From contig CP026600.1 in NCBI GenBank assembly GCA_003288255.1, forward strand, positions 2,885,481 to 2,949,480: DNA of 64,000 bases, read 5' to 3'. A program made the translations under genes and the position numbers. The notes under the pieces were generated by a model that saw only the letters and a list, made by a program, of their open reading frames with translations, was not told the origin of the DNA and ran no database searches. Below, piece after piece: positions 55,123 to 64,000 of this stretch. Source of the DNA: Clostridiaceae bacterium 14S0207. Its GTDB lineage: Bacteria > Bacillota > Clostridia > Clostridiales > Clostridiaceae. Position 1 is the first letter of the stretch; every line of letters begins with the position of its first letter.

Positions 55123-55286
55123 TCAATCACCCCTACCTTTTTTAATTAATCCTAAAATGGTCTTTCTATAACATCATTTATAAAAATTAATTCAATTTAT
55201 ATTATTCTAATAAACATCCTATATTTTTATTATATAGTTTAAAAGAAAATATTAAAAGATAAAAATCAAAATAAAACTTAAATTAA

Positions 55287-55302
55287 TGTTTCACGTGAAA
55301 CA
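55287..55302. promoter_or_regulatory. parS site 2
   Basis: A second perfect TGTTTCACGTGAAACA inside a larger palindrome with AATTAA and TTAATT on the flanks. It lies between parA and the noc-like gene, 1.8 kb from site 1. Confidence 0.95.
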
Positions 55303-55316
55303 TTAATTTAAAATAA

Positions 55317-55377
55317 GGCTATATCTATATAAATAATTGAACTTTAAATAATTGGTCCAATTATATAAGACATAGCC
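55317..55377 (-). terminator. probable terminator of the noc-like gene
   Basis: GGCTAT at 55317 pairs with ATAGCC at 55372-55377 in a long imperfect stem, with a T-rich stretch (TTATTTTA) following on the minus strand. It lies 30 bp after the noc stop at 55405. Confidence 0.55.
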
Positions 55378-55404
55378 ATCAAAAAGTTTTTATTAAATTT
55401 TATA

Positions 55405-56193
55405 TTACTTAGAATCTTTCTTAGGAATAATAACAGTAACTTGAATAGCATCATCAAGATCTTTAGACGTATATTTAGCACTTATACCATATTTATCAAA
55501 TACCTGTTTTATTGTATTCATATATACTCTAGGACTAAAAATACTTTTTATTTTTTTCTTACTATCTGCTGCAATCTCTTCATGAGCCAACTTTAGTAAT
55601 TCCCTGTCTATAAGTTCCTCAGTTTTTTTAACATTTAATCCATCTTTAACAACCCTCTGTAAGACTTTTAACTGCAACTGTTTATCTGGCAACTTTAACA
55701 ATGCCCTTGCATGTCTCTCTGTTAAATTGTTTTCTATTAAAATTTTCCTTAATTCTTTATCTAGTCTTAAAACTCTAAGTTTATTAGCAATGGTGGATTG
55801 TTTTTTTCCTATTACTTCCGCTAATTGTTCTTGTGTATATGAATGATCTTTTATTAAATTTTGATATGCCTCTGCTTCTTCTAAAAAATTTAAATCTTCT
55901 CTTTGCAAATTTTCTAATAAAGCTAATACGGCTGATTCCTTATCGTCAACATTTATAACCAAGGTTGGTACTTCTTTTAGTCCAACTAATTTAGCTGCCC
56001 TATAACGTCTTTCCCCTGCAACTAATTCAAAACTATAATCCCCTAATCTTCTTACAGTTAAAGGTTGAAGAATTCCATAAGCCTTTATTGATTGAGCCAA
56101 TTCCTTTATAGACTCATCATTAAAAACTTGTCTTGGTTGATATATATTAGGAACTATATTTTCAACTGGAATATAACATATACTATTATCCAT
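55405..56193 (-). CDS. noc: ParB-family nucleoid protein, Noc-like
   Basis: This 262-residue ParB paralogue has the ParB domain (VPNIYQPRQVFND, GERRYRAAKL, ENLQREDLNFLEEA) and a HTH (TQEQLAEVIGKKQSTIANKLRV). Its position between rsmG and parA matches Noc, which couples nucleoid position to division. The N-terminus begins MDNSICYIP with only a few residues before the ParB domain, so the amphipathic membrane anchor of B. subtilis Noc seems absent. The SD lies 31 bases before the ATG with a hairpin between; the longer frame starting at TTG 56235 would include that SD. Confidence 0.85.
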   Translation of the reverse strand: MDNSICYIPVENIVPNIYQPRQVFNDESIKELAQSIKAYGILQPLTVRRLGDYSFELVAGERRYRAAKLVGLKEVPTLVINVDDKESAVLALLENLQREDLNFLEEAEAYQNLIKDHSYTQEQLAEVIGKKQSTIANKLRVLRLDKELRKILIENNLTERHARALLKLPDKQLQLKVLQRVVKDGLNVKKTEELIDRELLKLAHEEIAADSKKKIKSIFSPRVYMNTIKQVFDKYGISAKYTSKDLDDAIQVTVIIPKKDSK

Positions 56194-56231
56194 ATGTATT
56201 TTCCCTACAAATCGTAGGGACCCCCCTCCTT
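56194..56231 (-). promoter_or_regulatory. noc leader: SD separated from ATG by a hairpin
   Basis: AAGGAGG (56231-56225), GGGG, then a perfect 7-bp stem TCCCTAC/GTAGGGA with a 5-base loop (56220-56202), then AAATACAT and the ATG at 56193. The linear gap is 31 bases; 12 bases remain unpaired when folded. A second, weaker SD (AGGGA) is in the 3' arm of the stem, so folding may also mask it. Confidence 0.55.
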
Positions 56232-56401
56232 CCAATGATTAATCCCTTATTATAAAATAAATTTTTAGTTTAATTAATAAACTAAATTTGCGTTTTCTAA
56301 TTATTTACAAATAACTCCATAAAATATCTCTTACCTTATACATATACTTATATTTTATACTTTATACTAAAATTTGGCAATATAAAAACTTAATTTTCAC
56401 T

Positions 56402-57121
56402 TTATTTTATAGGTTTTTTATTTGCCGTTCCTGCTTTTCTTGGATATTGTTTAGGTGTATTCTTTATTTTTTTAATTACAACTAGATTATGATTTAAATC
56501 ACTACCCTCTATTTCTACAGGAATAACCTTTTCAACTTTTCCACCTAAAGTTGTAATTGCCTTTTTTCCTTCAGATAATTCATCATCAACTGCTGGTCCT
56601 TTAAGTGCAACAAAATGTTTATCTACGTTTACATAAGGTAGACAGAATTCGCTAAGTACAGCTAAATTAGCAACTGCCCTTGATACAACAATATCAAATT
56701 TCTCCCTATATTCGGACTTAATTGCAAAATCCTCGGCCCTTCCATGTATAGTAGATATATCTTGAAGTCCTAAATCATCTATAACTATATTTAAAAAATT
56801 AATTCTTTTATTTAAGGAATCTAATAAAACCATTTTACAATCAGGATTTACAATTTTCATTGGTATACCTGGAAATCCTCCCCCTGTTCCTATATCTATT
56901 ATAGTTTTAGCTTTTTTTATTTCTTCACATTTAAATATTTTTATAGAATCAATAAAATGCTTCTTTATAATCTCCTCATCTTCAGTAATAGAAGTTAGAT
57001 TGACCTTTTTATTCCATTCCTTTATTAAATCTTTATAACATATAAACTGATTATACTTTTTCTCGTCAAATTCTAATCCTACATCTTCACAAGCTTGTTT
57101 TAAAATATCAAAATATTGCAT
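56402..57121 (-). CDS. rsmG: 16S rRNA m7G methyltransferase RsmG (GidB)
   Basis: RsmG methylates N7 of G527 in 16S rRNA. The 239-residue protein has the SAM motif [15 protein letters not shown] near 75, [11 protein letters not shown], and [22 protein letters not shown] precedes the ATG. It follows mnmG in the conserved order, with 120 bp between that hold a hairpin of reverse polarity. Confidence 0.96.
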   Translation of the reverse strand: MQYFDILKQACEDVGLEFDEKKYNQFICYKDLIKEWNKKVNLTSITEDEEIIKKHFIDSIKIFKCEEIKKAKTIIDIGTGGGFPGIPMKIVNPDCKMVLLDSLNKRINFLNIVIDDLGLQDISTIHGRAEDFAIKSEYREKFDIVVSRAVANLAVLSEFCLPYVNVDKHFVALKGPAVDDELSEGKKAITTLGGKVEKVIPVEIEGSDLNHNLVVIKKIKNTPKQYPRKAGTANKKPIK

Positions 57122-57194
57122 ATAGTCCTTCCTTTCTTAGTACTTAATATATTTTTCAATCTTCTGAATTGTATAAAATATATTAAGTGTATTA

Positions 57195-57234
57195 TGCCAC
57201 GTTTAGTTTGTATTACTTAAACGTGGCATTTTTT
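57195..57234 (+). terminator. hairpin with plus-strand T-run between mnmG and rsmG
   Basis: TGCCACGTTTA at 57195-57205 pairs with TAAACGTGGCA at 57218-57228. The T-run TTTTTT follows only in the plus direction. Both neighbouring genes are on the minus strand, where TAATACAC follows the stem, so it would stop antisense transcripts coming through rsmG rather than the mnmG message, though it could weakly attenuate the latter. Confidence 0.6.
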
Positions 57235-57241
57235 ATTAAAA

Positions 57242-59113
57242 TTATTTTCTATTTAATTGTTCTAAATATATAAGTAATACTGATACATCCGCAGGAGAAA
57301 CCCCAGAAATTCTAGAAGCTTGACCTATATTATCAGGTCTTATATTATTTAATTTTTGGATAGCTTCTATTCTAAGTCCTTTAACATCACTATAATTAAT
57401 GTTCTCTGGTAACTTTCTCTTTTCAAATTTTTTAAATTGATTTACCTGTTCTAATTGTTTATCTATATATCCTTCATATTTAGACATAATATTTACTTGT
57501 TCTTGAACATTATATGGCAAATTCGGCCTTTCTATATCTAAATCTTTTATAATAAAATAATCTAACTCTGGTCTCTTTATTAATTCATATAAGCTTATAG
57601 GTTTTTTAAGTGTTGTAGATCCTTTGCTTTCTAGGAATTCTACAACCTCTTTCTTTCCAGTTATCTGTATAGATTTAAGTCTTTGAATTTCTGATTTAAT
57701 TTGCTCTCTTCTCTTTTTAAATCTAGCATATCGTTCTTCTGAAACTAATCCACAGTCATATCCCATGTCTGTCAATCTTAAATCTGCATTATCCTGTCTT
57801 AATATTAGCCTATATTCAGAACGTGAAGTCATCATTCTATATGGTTCATTTGTTCCTTTAGTAACTAAATCATCTATTAAAACCCCTATATAAGCATCTG
57901 ATCTATTCAATATTAATGGTTCCTTATTTAGTACTTTCCTAGCGGCATTTAGACCAGCTATAAGTCCTTGACATGCAGCCTCTTCATATCCAGAACTTCC
58001 ATTAATTTGTCCACCAGAAAATAATCCGCTTATATTTTTAAATTCTAAAGATAACTTTAACTGAGTCGGATTTATACAATCATATTCTATAGCATATCCA
58101 GTTCTCATAACCTCTACATTTTCAAGACCTGGTACAGTTTTTAACATTGCTAACTGTACATCTTCTGGTAATGAACTTGACATACCTTGAACATACATTT
58201 CCTCTGTATCTAATCCTTCAGGTTCAACAAAAATTTGATGTTGTAGTTTATCAGGAAATCTCATTACTTTGTCTTCTATAGATGGACAATATCTTGGACC
58301 TGTGCTCTTTATTGAGCCATTATATAATGGGCTCCTATGTATATTATTTCTTATTACTGAATGGGTTTCATCATTGGTATAAGTTAAATAACAAGGTACT
58401 TGTTCCTTTTCTAATTCTTCATTTAAGAATGAGAATGGAACTACTTGTTTATCCCCTTCTTGAATTACCATCTTAGAAAAATCTACCGAACGTCTATTTA
58501 TCCTACACGGTGTACCTGTTTTAAACCTTCTCAATTCAATTCCCGCCTCTTGTAAACTATCTGAAAGAAATTTGGCAGAACTTAAACCCGATGGTCCTTC
58601 TTCGTATTGAACATCACCTATAATTATTTTTGATTTTAAATATGTACCAGTTGTCATTACTACTGTTTTGGTATTAAAGTAAGCTCCATTTTTAGTTAGA
58701 ACCCCTTTAACTTTATTATTCTCTATATCAATCTTTATAACTTCTAATTGTCTTAATACTAAATTTTCCTGTTTTTCTATTACTTTTTTCATACTCTCAG
58801 AATACTTTCTTTTATCCGCCTGAGCTCTTAATGAATGTACTGCTGGCCCTTTTGAAGTGTTAAGCATTCTTGATTGAATAAATGTTTTATCAATGTTAAT
58901 ACCCATCTCTCCGCCAAGAGCATCTATTTCTCTTACTAGATGCCCTTTAGCAGTTCCACCAACATTAGGATTACATGGCATCATAGCTATACTATCCAAA
59001 TTTATAGTACACATTAATGTCTTACACCCTAATCTAGCTGCTGCAAGTGCTGCCTCACAACCTGCATGACCTGCACCAATTACAACAACATCAAATTCTC
59101 CTCCTATATACAT
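57242..59113 (-). CDS. mnmG: tRNA uridine-5-carboxymethylaminomethyl synthesis enzyme MnmG (GidA)
   Basis: MnmG, with MnmE, adds the cmnm5 group to U34 of tRNAs. The 623-residue flavoprotein has the FAD motif [35 protein letters not shown], the FKTGTPCR cysteine motif, RYCPSIEDK and a C-terminal helical domain (MnmE contact). AGGTG precedes the ATG at 59113; the longer start at 59137 is not supported. It follows mnmE by 8 bp. Confidence 0.97.
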   Translation of the reverse strand: MYIGGEFDVVVIGAGHAGCEAALAAARLGCKTLMCTINLDSIAMMPCNPNVGGTAKGHLVREIDALGGEMGINIDKTFIQSRMLNTSKGPAVHSLRAQADKRKYSESMKKVIEKQENLVLRQLEVIKIDIENNKVKGVLTKNGAYFNTKTVVMTTGTYLKSKIIIGDVQYEEGPSGLSSAKFLSDSLQEAGIELRRFKTGTPCRINRRSVDFSKMVIQEGDKQVVPFSFLNEELEKEQVPCYLTYTNDETHSVIRNNIHRSPLYNGSIKSTGPRYCPSIEDKVMRFPDKLQHQIFVEPEGLDTEEMYVQGMSSSLPEDVQLAMLKTVPGLENVEVMRTGYAIEYDCINPTQLKLSLEFKNISGLFSGGQINGSSGYEEAACQGLIAGLNAARKVLNKEPLILNRSDAYIGVLIDDLVTKGTNEPYRMMTSRSEYRLILRQDNADLRLTDMGYDCGLVSEERYARFKKRREQIKSEIQRLKSIQITGKKEVVEFLESKGSTTLKKPISLYELIKRPELDYFIIKDLDIERPNLPYNVQEQVNIMSKYEGYIDKQLEQVNQFKKFEKRKLPENINYSDVKGLRIEAIQKLNNIRPDNIGQASRISGVSPADVSVLLIYLEQLNRK

Positions 59114-59121
59114 ATGTACAC

Positions 59122-60498
59122 CTACTTTCCTAAACAAAATTTAGAGAATATTTTATGTATAATATCCTCTTCTAGAGTATCCCCTGTTATTTCTCCTAAG
59201 TTACTCCATGCATTTCTTAAATCTATAGATGCTAAATCGATAGCAAATACTGTTCTTAATGTATCTAATGAACTTTCTAAGTTCTCTTTTGCTCTTATTA
59301 ATGCCTCTTTGTGTCTATTATTAGTTATAAATATATCATCAGAATTTATTTCCCCTTTAAAAAACATATATTTAATAATATTTTTTAAAGTGTCTATTCC
59401 TTCTCCTGTTTTAGCTGAAATTTTATAGACTTTTTCTTTCGGTAAAAGGTCTAAAACATCCTCTTTTACTTTAGAATCTAAATCTGACTTATTTAATAAC
59501 ACAACATAATTCTTATCTTTTATGTGATTAAAGATTTCCATATCTTCTTCATCAATCTCTCTGCTTAAATCCATCATGAATACAATTAGATCAGCCTCTT
59601 CTATCTTTTCCTTAGACTTCTCTACTCCAATTTTCTCTACTATGTCTTCTGTTTCTCTTATTCCTGCAGTGTCAACTATTTGTACTGGAACACCACTTAA
59701 ATTAATATATTCTTCAATTACATCTCTTGTAGTACCTGGAACATCAGTTACTATAGCTCTCTTTTCTCTTAATAATGCATTTAGAAGAGATGATTTACCT
59801 ACATTAGGCTTACCTACAATTACAAGTTTTAGACCTTCTCGTATAATTTTACCCTCTTCAGCGTATTCAAGAAGTTCATCTATTTTTTGTAAAATTTCAG
59901 TCAAATCTTTTGTTGCTTGTTCATTAGTTACCTCTTCTAGATCGTCTTCTGGGTAATCAACTGTAGCTTCAATATGTGCTATAACCCCTAATAATCTATC
60001 TCTAAGCTCAGATATTTCCTTGGAAATTTTACCCTCAGATTGCATAACCGCAGATTTTGCACTTAACTCAGTTTTAGCTTGAATTATATCAATTACAGCT
60101 TCTGCCTGACTTAAATCAATTCTTCCATTTAAAAATGCCCTTTTAGTAAATTCTCCAGGCTCTGCTAACCTAGCTCCTGCCTTTATTACCTCTTTTAATA
60201 TACTATTAGTAACTACAACTCCACCATGACAATTAATTTCTATAGTATCTTCTGCTGTAAAGCTCCTAGGCCCTTTCATATAAGTAACTATAACTTCATC
60301 TAGGTCCTTCCCTTCACCATCTACTATATATCCATATCTCATGGTATAAGTTTTTATATCTTTAATACTTCTATTATTTTTTCCTCTAAAAATCTTATCT
60401 ATTATATCTATAGCTTTACCGCCAGATAATCTTATAATTGATATACCACCCTCACCCATACTTGTAGCAACAGCAGCAATAGTATCAAATTCTTTCAT
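59122..60498 (-). CDS. mnmE: tRNA modification GTPase MnmE
   Basis: MnmE is the GTPase partner of MnmG. The 458-residue protein has the N-terminal tetrahydrofolate-binding domain, a helical part and an inserted G domain: G1 [10 protein letters not shown]2 TTRD, G3 DTAGIR and G4 NKSD, with the C-terminal catalytic Cys in CLGK. AAAGGATAG precedes the ATG. It lies between jag and mnmG as usual. Confidence 0.97.
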   Translation of the reverse strand: MKEFDTIAAVATSMGEGGISIIRLSGGKAIDIIDKIFRGKNNRSIKDIKTYTMRYGYIVDGEGKDLDEVIVTYMKGPRSFTAEDTIEINCHGGVVVTNSILKEVIKAGARLAEPGEFTKRAFLNGRIDLSQAEAVIDIIQAKTELSAKSAVMQSEGKISKEISELRDRLLGVIAHIEATVDYPEDDLEEVTNEQATKDLTEILQKIDELLEYAEEGKIIREGLKLVIVGKPNVGKSSLLNALLREKRAIVTDVPGTTRDVIEEYINLSGVPVQIVDTAGIRETEDIVEKIGVEKSKEKIEEADLIVFMMDLSREIDEEDMEIFNHIKDKNYVVLLNKSDLDSKVKEDVLDLLPKEKVYKISAKTGEGIDTLKNIIKYMFFKGEINSDDIFITNNRHKEALIRAKENLESSLDTLRTVFAIDLASIDLRNAWSNLGEITGDTLEEDIIHKIFSKFCLGK

Positions 60499-60672
60499 AT
60501 TCTCTATCCTTTCATAAAAATAGTGAAAACAAAATATCTATATGATTTTATCATATATATATTAATATATAAATGGTAATTGTTATGGATTTATTAAATA
60601 TACTAGTATCTTTATTTGCCCAAAATATAAATTTTAATTCATTTTTTATAAAAAATATCTATATTATTAACA

Positions 60673-60702
60673 AAGGCTGCTGACTTATTTGTCAACAGCC
60701 TT
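60673..60702 (-). terminator. terminator after jag
   Basis: AAGGCTGCTGAC at 60673-60684 pairs with GTCAACAGCCTT at 60691-60702 (one mismatch); TTTGTTAATAA follows on the minus strand. It separates jag from mnmE, so mnmE has its own promoter or depends on read-through. Confidence 0.7.
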
Positions 60703-60707
60703 AACTT

Positions 60708-61337
60708 TTATGCTTTCTTTTTTAATTCAATAACAACTCTTCTAAAAGGTTCGTCACCTTCACTATAAGTTTTAACATAAGGATTATCTTGAAGTTCAGA
60801 GTGTATTATTCTTCTCTCATAAGGATTCATAGGCTCTAATTTAACTGTTTTCCCATAATTTTTAACTTTTTTAGCTAATTTATCGGCAAGCCTTATTAAA
60901 GTCTCTTCTCTTTTCTTTCTATACCCTTCAGTATCTAAAGTTATTCTCTTATATCCTTCTTCCATACCTTTGTTTACAGAAAGACTCACTAAATATTGTA
61001 GTGCATCTAGTGTCTCTCCTCTGTAACCTATTAGTATTCCCATGTCATTTCCATTAAGATTGATATATAGATTATCTTCTGTCTCTTTTATATCTATTGT
61101 GGCTTCAATATTCATAGACTTTAATACATTTTCTAAAAACTCTCTTGCCTCTTTTTGAAAATCCTTTTTAAGCGTAACCTTAATTTTAGCAAGTTTAGTT
61201 CCTAGTATGTTTAAAAAACCTTTACAACCTTTTTCTATTACTTCAATTTCTACTTTATCTTTTGTTGTATCTAATTGTATCAAAGCCTTTTCTATAGCTT
61301 CTTCTACATTTTTTCCAGTAATCTCTAAGGTTTTCAC
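60708..61337 (-). CDS. jag: RNA-binding protein KhpB/EloR (Jag)
   Basis: Jag binds RNA and influences cell elongation in Firmicutes. The 209-residue protein has the Jag-N domain (KTLEITGKNVEEAIEKAL), a KH domain (MGILIGYRGETLDALQYL) and an R3H domain (RIIHSELQDNPYVKTYSEGDEPFRRV). AGGTG is 6 bases before the GTG at 61337, and relatives begin M-K-x-[VL]-E-[VI]-T-G, so I use that start rather than 61346. It follows yidC. Confidence 0.93.
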   Translation of the reverse strand: MKTLEITGKNVEEAIEKALIQLDTTKDKVEIEVIEKGCKGFLNILGTKLAKIKVTLKKDFQKEAREFLENVLKSMNIEATIDIKETEDNLYINLNGNDMGILIGYRGETLDALQYLVSLSVNKGMEEGYKRITLDTEGYRKKREETLIRLADKLAKKVKNYGKTVKLEPMNPYERRIIHSELQDNPYVKTYSEGDEPFRRVVIELKKKA

Positions 61338-61391
61338 TATAAACACCTGCCTTCCTTATTAATACTACCTTTTGAAAGCAAACTTAAAATT

Positions 61392-62051
61392 TTAATTATC
61401 TTCTTTTTTAATCATCTTAATTATTAAGAGGTTCTGTAAAATCTGAATTATGTTACTAGTTACCCAGTAAACTCCTAATGCAGATTTTAGTGGAACTGTC
61501 ATGACTGTAATCATAATAGTCATTGTTATATTCATAGTAGTTGTCTGTTTTTTTGCAGCCTCATCTACTGCTGGTGTAGGTGTAACTTTACTAGTTAAAT
61601 AAGTAGTAGCACCTGCTAGTAAAGGCAGAATGTATAACTTATCTGGTTGAGCTAAATCCTTTAGCCATAGGAACCCGGCACCTTGAATACCTGTTAAACT
61701 ATTAAAAACACCATAAAGCGCATACAAGATAGGAAGTTGGATTAGAAGAGGTAAACACCCTGACATAGGATTTACGCCTTTTTCCTTATATAACTTCATA
61801 ACTTCTTCATTTGCTTTTTGTGGATTGTTTTTGTATTTATTTTGAATTTTTTTCATTTCTGGTGCAATTTCTGAACTCTTAATCATAGATTTAGTAGACT
61901 TATAGTTTAATGGTAATAGTATAAGTTTTATTAAAATTGTTATAGCTATTATAGTTAAACCATAAGATAATCCTACATCATGAACACCAGCAGAAACAAA
62001 CTTATGTATAAACTCAAAAAATTTAGCTATCTGTTCTACTAAAAAACTCAC
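61392..62051 (-). CDS. yidC: membrane protein insertase YidC/SpoIIIJ
   Basis: YidC inserts proteins into the membrane. The 219-residue protein has five membrane segments, the conserved positive residue in LIKLILLPLNYKSTKSM, and the cytosolic hairpin with KIQNKYKNNPQ. There is no lipoprotein signal as in B. subtilis SpoIIIJ; the N-terminus begins MSFLVEQIAKFF directly. It starts with GTG behind AGGAGGG, about 10 bases apart. Confidence 0.95.
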   Translation of the reverse strand: MSFLVEQIAKFFEFIHKFVSAGVHDVGLSYGLTIIAITILIKLILLPLNYKSTKSMIKSSEIAPEMKKIQNKYKNNPQKANEEVMKLYKEKGVNPMSGCLPLLIQLPILYALYGVFNSLTGIQGAGFLWLKDLAQPDKLYILPLLAGATTYLTSKVTPTPAVDEAAKKQTTTMNITMTIMITVMTVPLKSALGVYWVTSNIIQILQNLLIIKMIKKEDN

Positions 62052-62072
62052 CGAAAAAGTCCCTCCTAGAAT

Positions 62073-62282
62073 TTATTTCACGGGGTCATACCCGCCTTTA
62101 TTAAAAGGATTACATCTTAAAATTCTCTTTATTGCCATAAATCCACCTTTTAAAGCTCCATATTTTTCAATAGCTTCAATAGCATATTGAGAACATGTAG
62201 GGTAAAATCTGCAACAAGCTGGTTTTAAAGGTGATATATATTTTCTATACAATTTAATAAGAAAAATAAGAATTCTTTTCAT
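62073..62282 (-). CDS. yidD: membrane protein insertion efficiency factor YidD
   Basis: This 69-residue protein has the YidD motif [23 protein letters not shown] with its three Cys, and the C-terminal [16 protein letters not shown]. It lies three bases after rnpA in the conserved rpmH-rnpA-yidD-yidC-jag order. It is a peripheral membrane factor that aids YidC. Confidence 0.96.
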   Translation of the reverse strand: MKRILIFLIKLYRKYISPLKPACCRFYPTCSQYAIEAIEKYGALKGGFMAIKRILRCNPFNKGGYDPVK

Positions 62283-62285
62283 ATA

Positions 62286-62624
62286 TTATTTCAATCCTGC
62301 CTTGTTAAATAAATCTATCAAAGCTCTTTCTATGTCATCATATTTTTGTCCTTTGGAAGAAATTCTAGCAATTACTACAAAATCATGACCCGTTTTTAAG
62401 TTACTTGAATTAAGTCTATAACTTTCTCTGATTAATCTTTTAACTCTACTTCTAATTACACTTTTTCCCACCTTTTTACTTACTGATATGCCAAGGCGAT
62501 TAAAGTTAGTACCATTTCTTTTTACATATAGAACTAAAAGTTTATTAGAAAAAGACTTTCCTCTTTTATATACAATTCTAAACTCAGAATTTTTTCTGAT
62601 TTTGTATTTTTTTATTTCGTTCAT
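62286..62624 (-). CDS. rnpA: ribonuclease P protein component
   Basis: This 112-residue protein is the protein subunit of RNase P, which trims tRNA 5' ends. The signature is [25 protein letters not shown]. It is basic, of usual size, and GGGAG precedes the ATG. It follows rpmH with a small hairpin between. Confidence 0.97.
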   Translation of the reverse strand: MNEIKKYKIRKNSEFRIVYKRGKSFSNKLLVLYVKRNGTNFNRLGISVSKKVGKSVIRSRVKRLIRESYRLNSSNLKTGHDFVVIARISSKGQKYDDIERALIDLFNKAGLK

Positions 62625-62660
62625 GCTTCTAACTCCCTACAAATTTTTCTGCATCTGCAG

Positions 62661-62685
62661 AAAAAGGCCACAAAAGCGGCCCTTA
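62661..62685 (-). terminator. hairpin between rpmH and rnpA
   Basis: A short GC stem (GGCC with GGCC across about 8 bases) with flanking A and T runs, directly at the rpmH stop. It may partly terminate and so set the excess of rpmH over rnpA transcript. Confidence 0.5.
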
Positions 62686-62817
62686 TGCTGTTAATCTTTT
62701 TCTACCTTTTCTTCTTCTTCTCTTAAGAACGTTTCTTCCTGATGCAGAATTCATTCTCTTTCTGAAACCATGCTCTTTTTTTCTTTGTCTCTTTTTTGGT
62801 TGGAATGTCATTTTCAT
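62683..62817 (-). CDS. rpmH: 50S ribosomal protein L34
   Basis: This 44-residue basic protein is L34: [38 protein letters not shown] and end KRLTA. GGGGGTGG precedes the ATG at 62817. It is too short for a usual ORF cut-off but its position before rnpA and its sequence are conclusive. It is the first gene of the minus-strand block left of oriC. Confidence 0.97.
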   Translation of the reverse strand: MKMTFQPKKRQRKKEHGFRKRMNSASGRNVLKRRRRKGRKRLTA

Positions 62818-63676
62818 GCGATCCACCCCCTTCTACTTTTTTAGAATTTTATCGGGAGATTAACTGAAATTAATCTGTTTTTCCCTTTTACCTTAAATAA
62901 CAATATAGTTTCTACATAAAAAATAATAAGTTTACTGTCTAAATATATGTAATCTATTGCCATAGAAACTAACGTTTTAAACAATCTAACTGATTTTAGG
63001 GTATTACTATTAAATTATATATTTAGCTTTTAATAATGTCAAGATAACTATTACAGGAATATATTTGTTAATAAATTTATTTAAATATATCAACTTTTTG
63101 TGGATAACTTCTTGAATCCCCTTGCTCATTTTGATATATTTAATATGAGTTGTTGATAAATTAATAAAATTTAAAGTTATGCACAGGTTGTGGACAAATA
63201 TGTGCATAACTTGTTATACTATATATACTTTTCTAAATACGCTGTATATTTTCACCTATTTTTAATAAGTTTATTCAAAAATACGGTGTTGATAATTTTT
63301 TTTTATATTTGTTGATAATTTATTATATCATTAATTTATAAACATTTTTACTAACATGTGAATATTTTAATATGATGTTGTCAACAAATTTAAATAACAT
63401 AGCTTTTTTTGTTTATTTTATGTTAATACAATGTTTATTACATAAGTTTATCAAAAAAATTTCTTTTTATTTATTAATAAATTGTTTTATTCTGCAAAGT
63501 TATTTTCAATATAATTAATGCAGTGTAATGAAAATTAATAACTAAACTTATATACTATACAGCACTTACAATTCAGTTATCTCTATAATCTAATAGTAAT
63601 CTGAGTTAAGAGAGCCACTTTAATATAACTTAAATATAACTTTTCAGAACGAATTATTTGTACTGGAGGATACAAA
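62818..63676. other. replication origin region (oriC) upstream of dnaA
   Basis: This 859-bp gene-free stretch between rpmH and dnaA holds many DnaA boxes. Perfect TTATNCACA matches lie at 63099-63107 (as TGTGGATAA), 63177-63185 (TTATGCACA) and 63201-63209 (TGTGCATAA). Near matches are TGTTGATAA at 63151, 63287 and 63310, and TGTGGACAA at 63189. The stretch 63400-63540 is extremely AT-rich and may include the unwinding element. The rpmH and dnaA promoters also lie here. Confidence 0.9.
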
Positions 63677-64000
63677 ATGGAGATCCAACTTAATCAAATT
63701 TGGGAAAAAACTATAAATATCATTAAAGGTGAATTAACAGAAGTAAGCTTTAACACATGGATAAAAAGTATTACTCCTTTAAGTTTGCACCAAAATTCTA
63801 TAAAATTGCGTGTTCCTAATAATTTTACAAAAGAAATATTAGAAACTAGATATAAGGATTTAATAAGTAATGCCATTAAAATGATTACATCAAAACAATA
63901 CGAGATACAATTTCTTATTAGCACATCAGATGTTATGGAAAATGACCCTTTAAAAACAAAAGAAAATACTGAAAGAAAAAATATAAATTTAAATGATGAA
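63677..64000 (+). CDS. dnaA: chromosomal replication initiator DnaA, 5' part
   Basis: The first 108 codons of dnaA are visible, starting with ATG behind TGGAGGA. The N-terminal domain I is present: [22 protein letters not shown], then the [13 protein letters not shown] motif, followed by the Asn/Lys-rich linker domain II. The ATPase and DNA-binding domains lie beyond the window. DnaA binds the boxes upstream and those possibly at 20255-20296. Confidence 0.97.
   Translation, partial: MEIQLNQIWEKTINIIKGELTEVSFNTWIKSITPLSLHQNSIKLRVPNNFTKEILETRYKDLISNAIKMITSKQYEIQFLISTSDVMENDPLKTKENTERKNINLNDE

Noticed and set aside
63010..63207. 65-codon minus-strand frame in oriC
   Set aside because: It is made of DnaA boxes and AT-rich DNA, with no SD and no resemblance to a protein family.
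63694..63924. Minus-strand frame opposite dnaA
   Set aside because: It is antisense to the conserved dnaA N-terminus.

Overview
The window is a very AT-rich (roughly 28% GC by eye) chromosomal segment from a spore-forming Clostridium sensu stricto. This rests on the gene set (LonC, YyaC, clostridial M16C peptidase, DUF951, DUF3343/YedF, DnaD/DnaI), the order rpmH-rnpA-yidD-yidC-jag-mnmE-mnmG-rsmG-noc-parA-parB next to dnaA, and purine-rich Shine-Dalgarno (SD) sites. A species near C. botulinum, C. novyi or C. tetani is plausible, but I cannot fix it from sequence alone.

The right end is the origin of replication: dnaA starts at 63677 and runs off the window, preceded by about 860 bp of DnaA-box-rich, gene-free DNA. 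The window is therefore the arm left of oriC, and most genes lie on the minus strand, co-directional with a leftward fork. From right to left come the RNA/membrane-biogenesis block (rpmH to mnmG, rsmG), the segregation block (noc, parA, parB and two perfect parS sites), the spore protease yyaC, a sulfur/selenium-type cluster (cysteine-desulfurase-like enzyme, LysE exporter, YedF, DUF3343), rpsF-ssb-rpsR with an S6:S18-type leader, and a long operon-like run (MazG-like, YybS-like, gdpP, rplI, lonC, dnaB).

The middle holds an orphan trpB under a tryptophan-type T-box, a Crp/Fnr regulator, RNA-modification genes (RlmI-like, ThpR), an undescribed three-gene cluster ending in a TetR regulator, a 37-codon gene missed by ordinary ORF cut-offs, an LCP cell-wall ligase with a Lys-Pro-Glu repeat tail, yhaM, pgsA, two flavoproteins and purA. 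A block of 13 tRNA genes (Thr, Asp, Val, Glu in repeated order) lies at 24147-25413, next to the primosomal dnaD/dnaI pair.

The left third is more accessory: a three-gene ABC exporter (one gene cut by the window edge), wecB, a 974-residue M16C peptidase, a GH65 disaccharide phosphorylase plus beta-phosphoglucomutase, a complete IS3-family element sitting in the loop of that operon's terminator, a PHP-domain protein, and a 1782-residue signalling protein combining a degenerate kinase, an AAA ATPase, TPRs, a GGDEF domain and a GAF domain.

The observations most worth following are: the IS inside a terminator loop; the kinase-like/GGDEF giant; four DnaA-box-like 9-mers at exact 11-bp spacing at 20255-20296, followed by an orphan terminator; two genes (map and the noc-like gene) whose SD is separated from the start codon by a small hairpin; and the 37-codon Cys/Lys-rich gene at 34154. 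Start codons were moved from the longest open frame wherever a clear SD pointed to an internal start.
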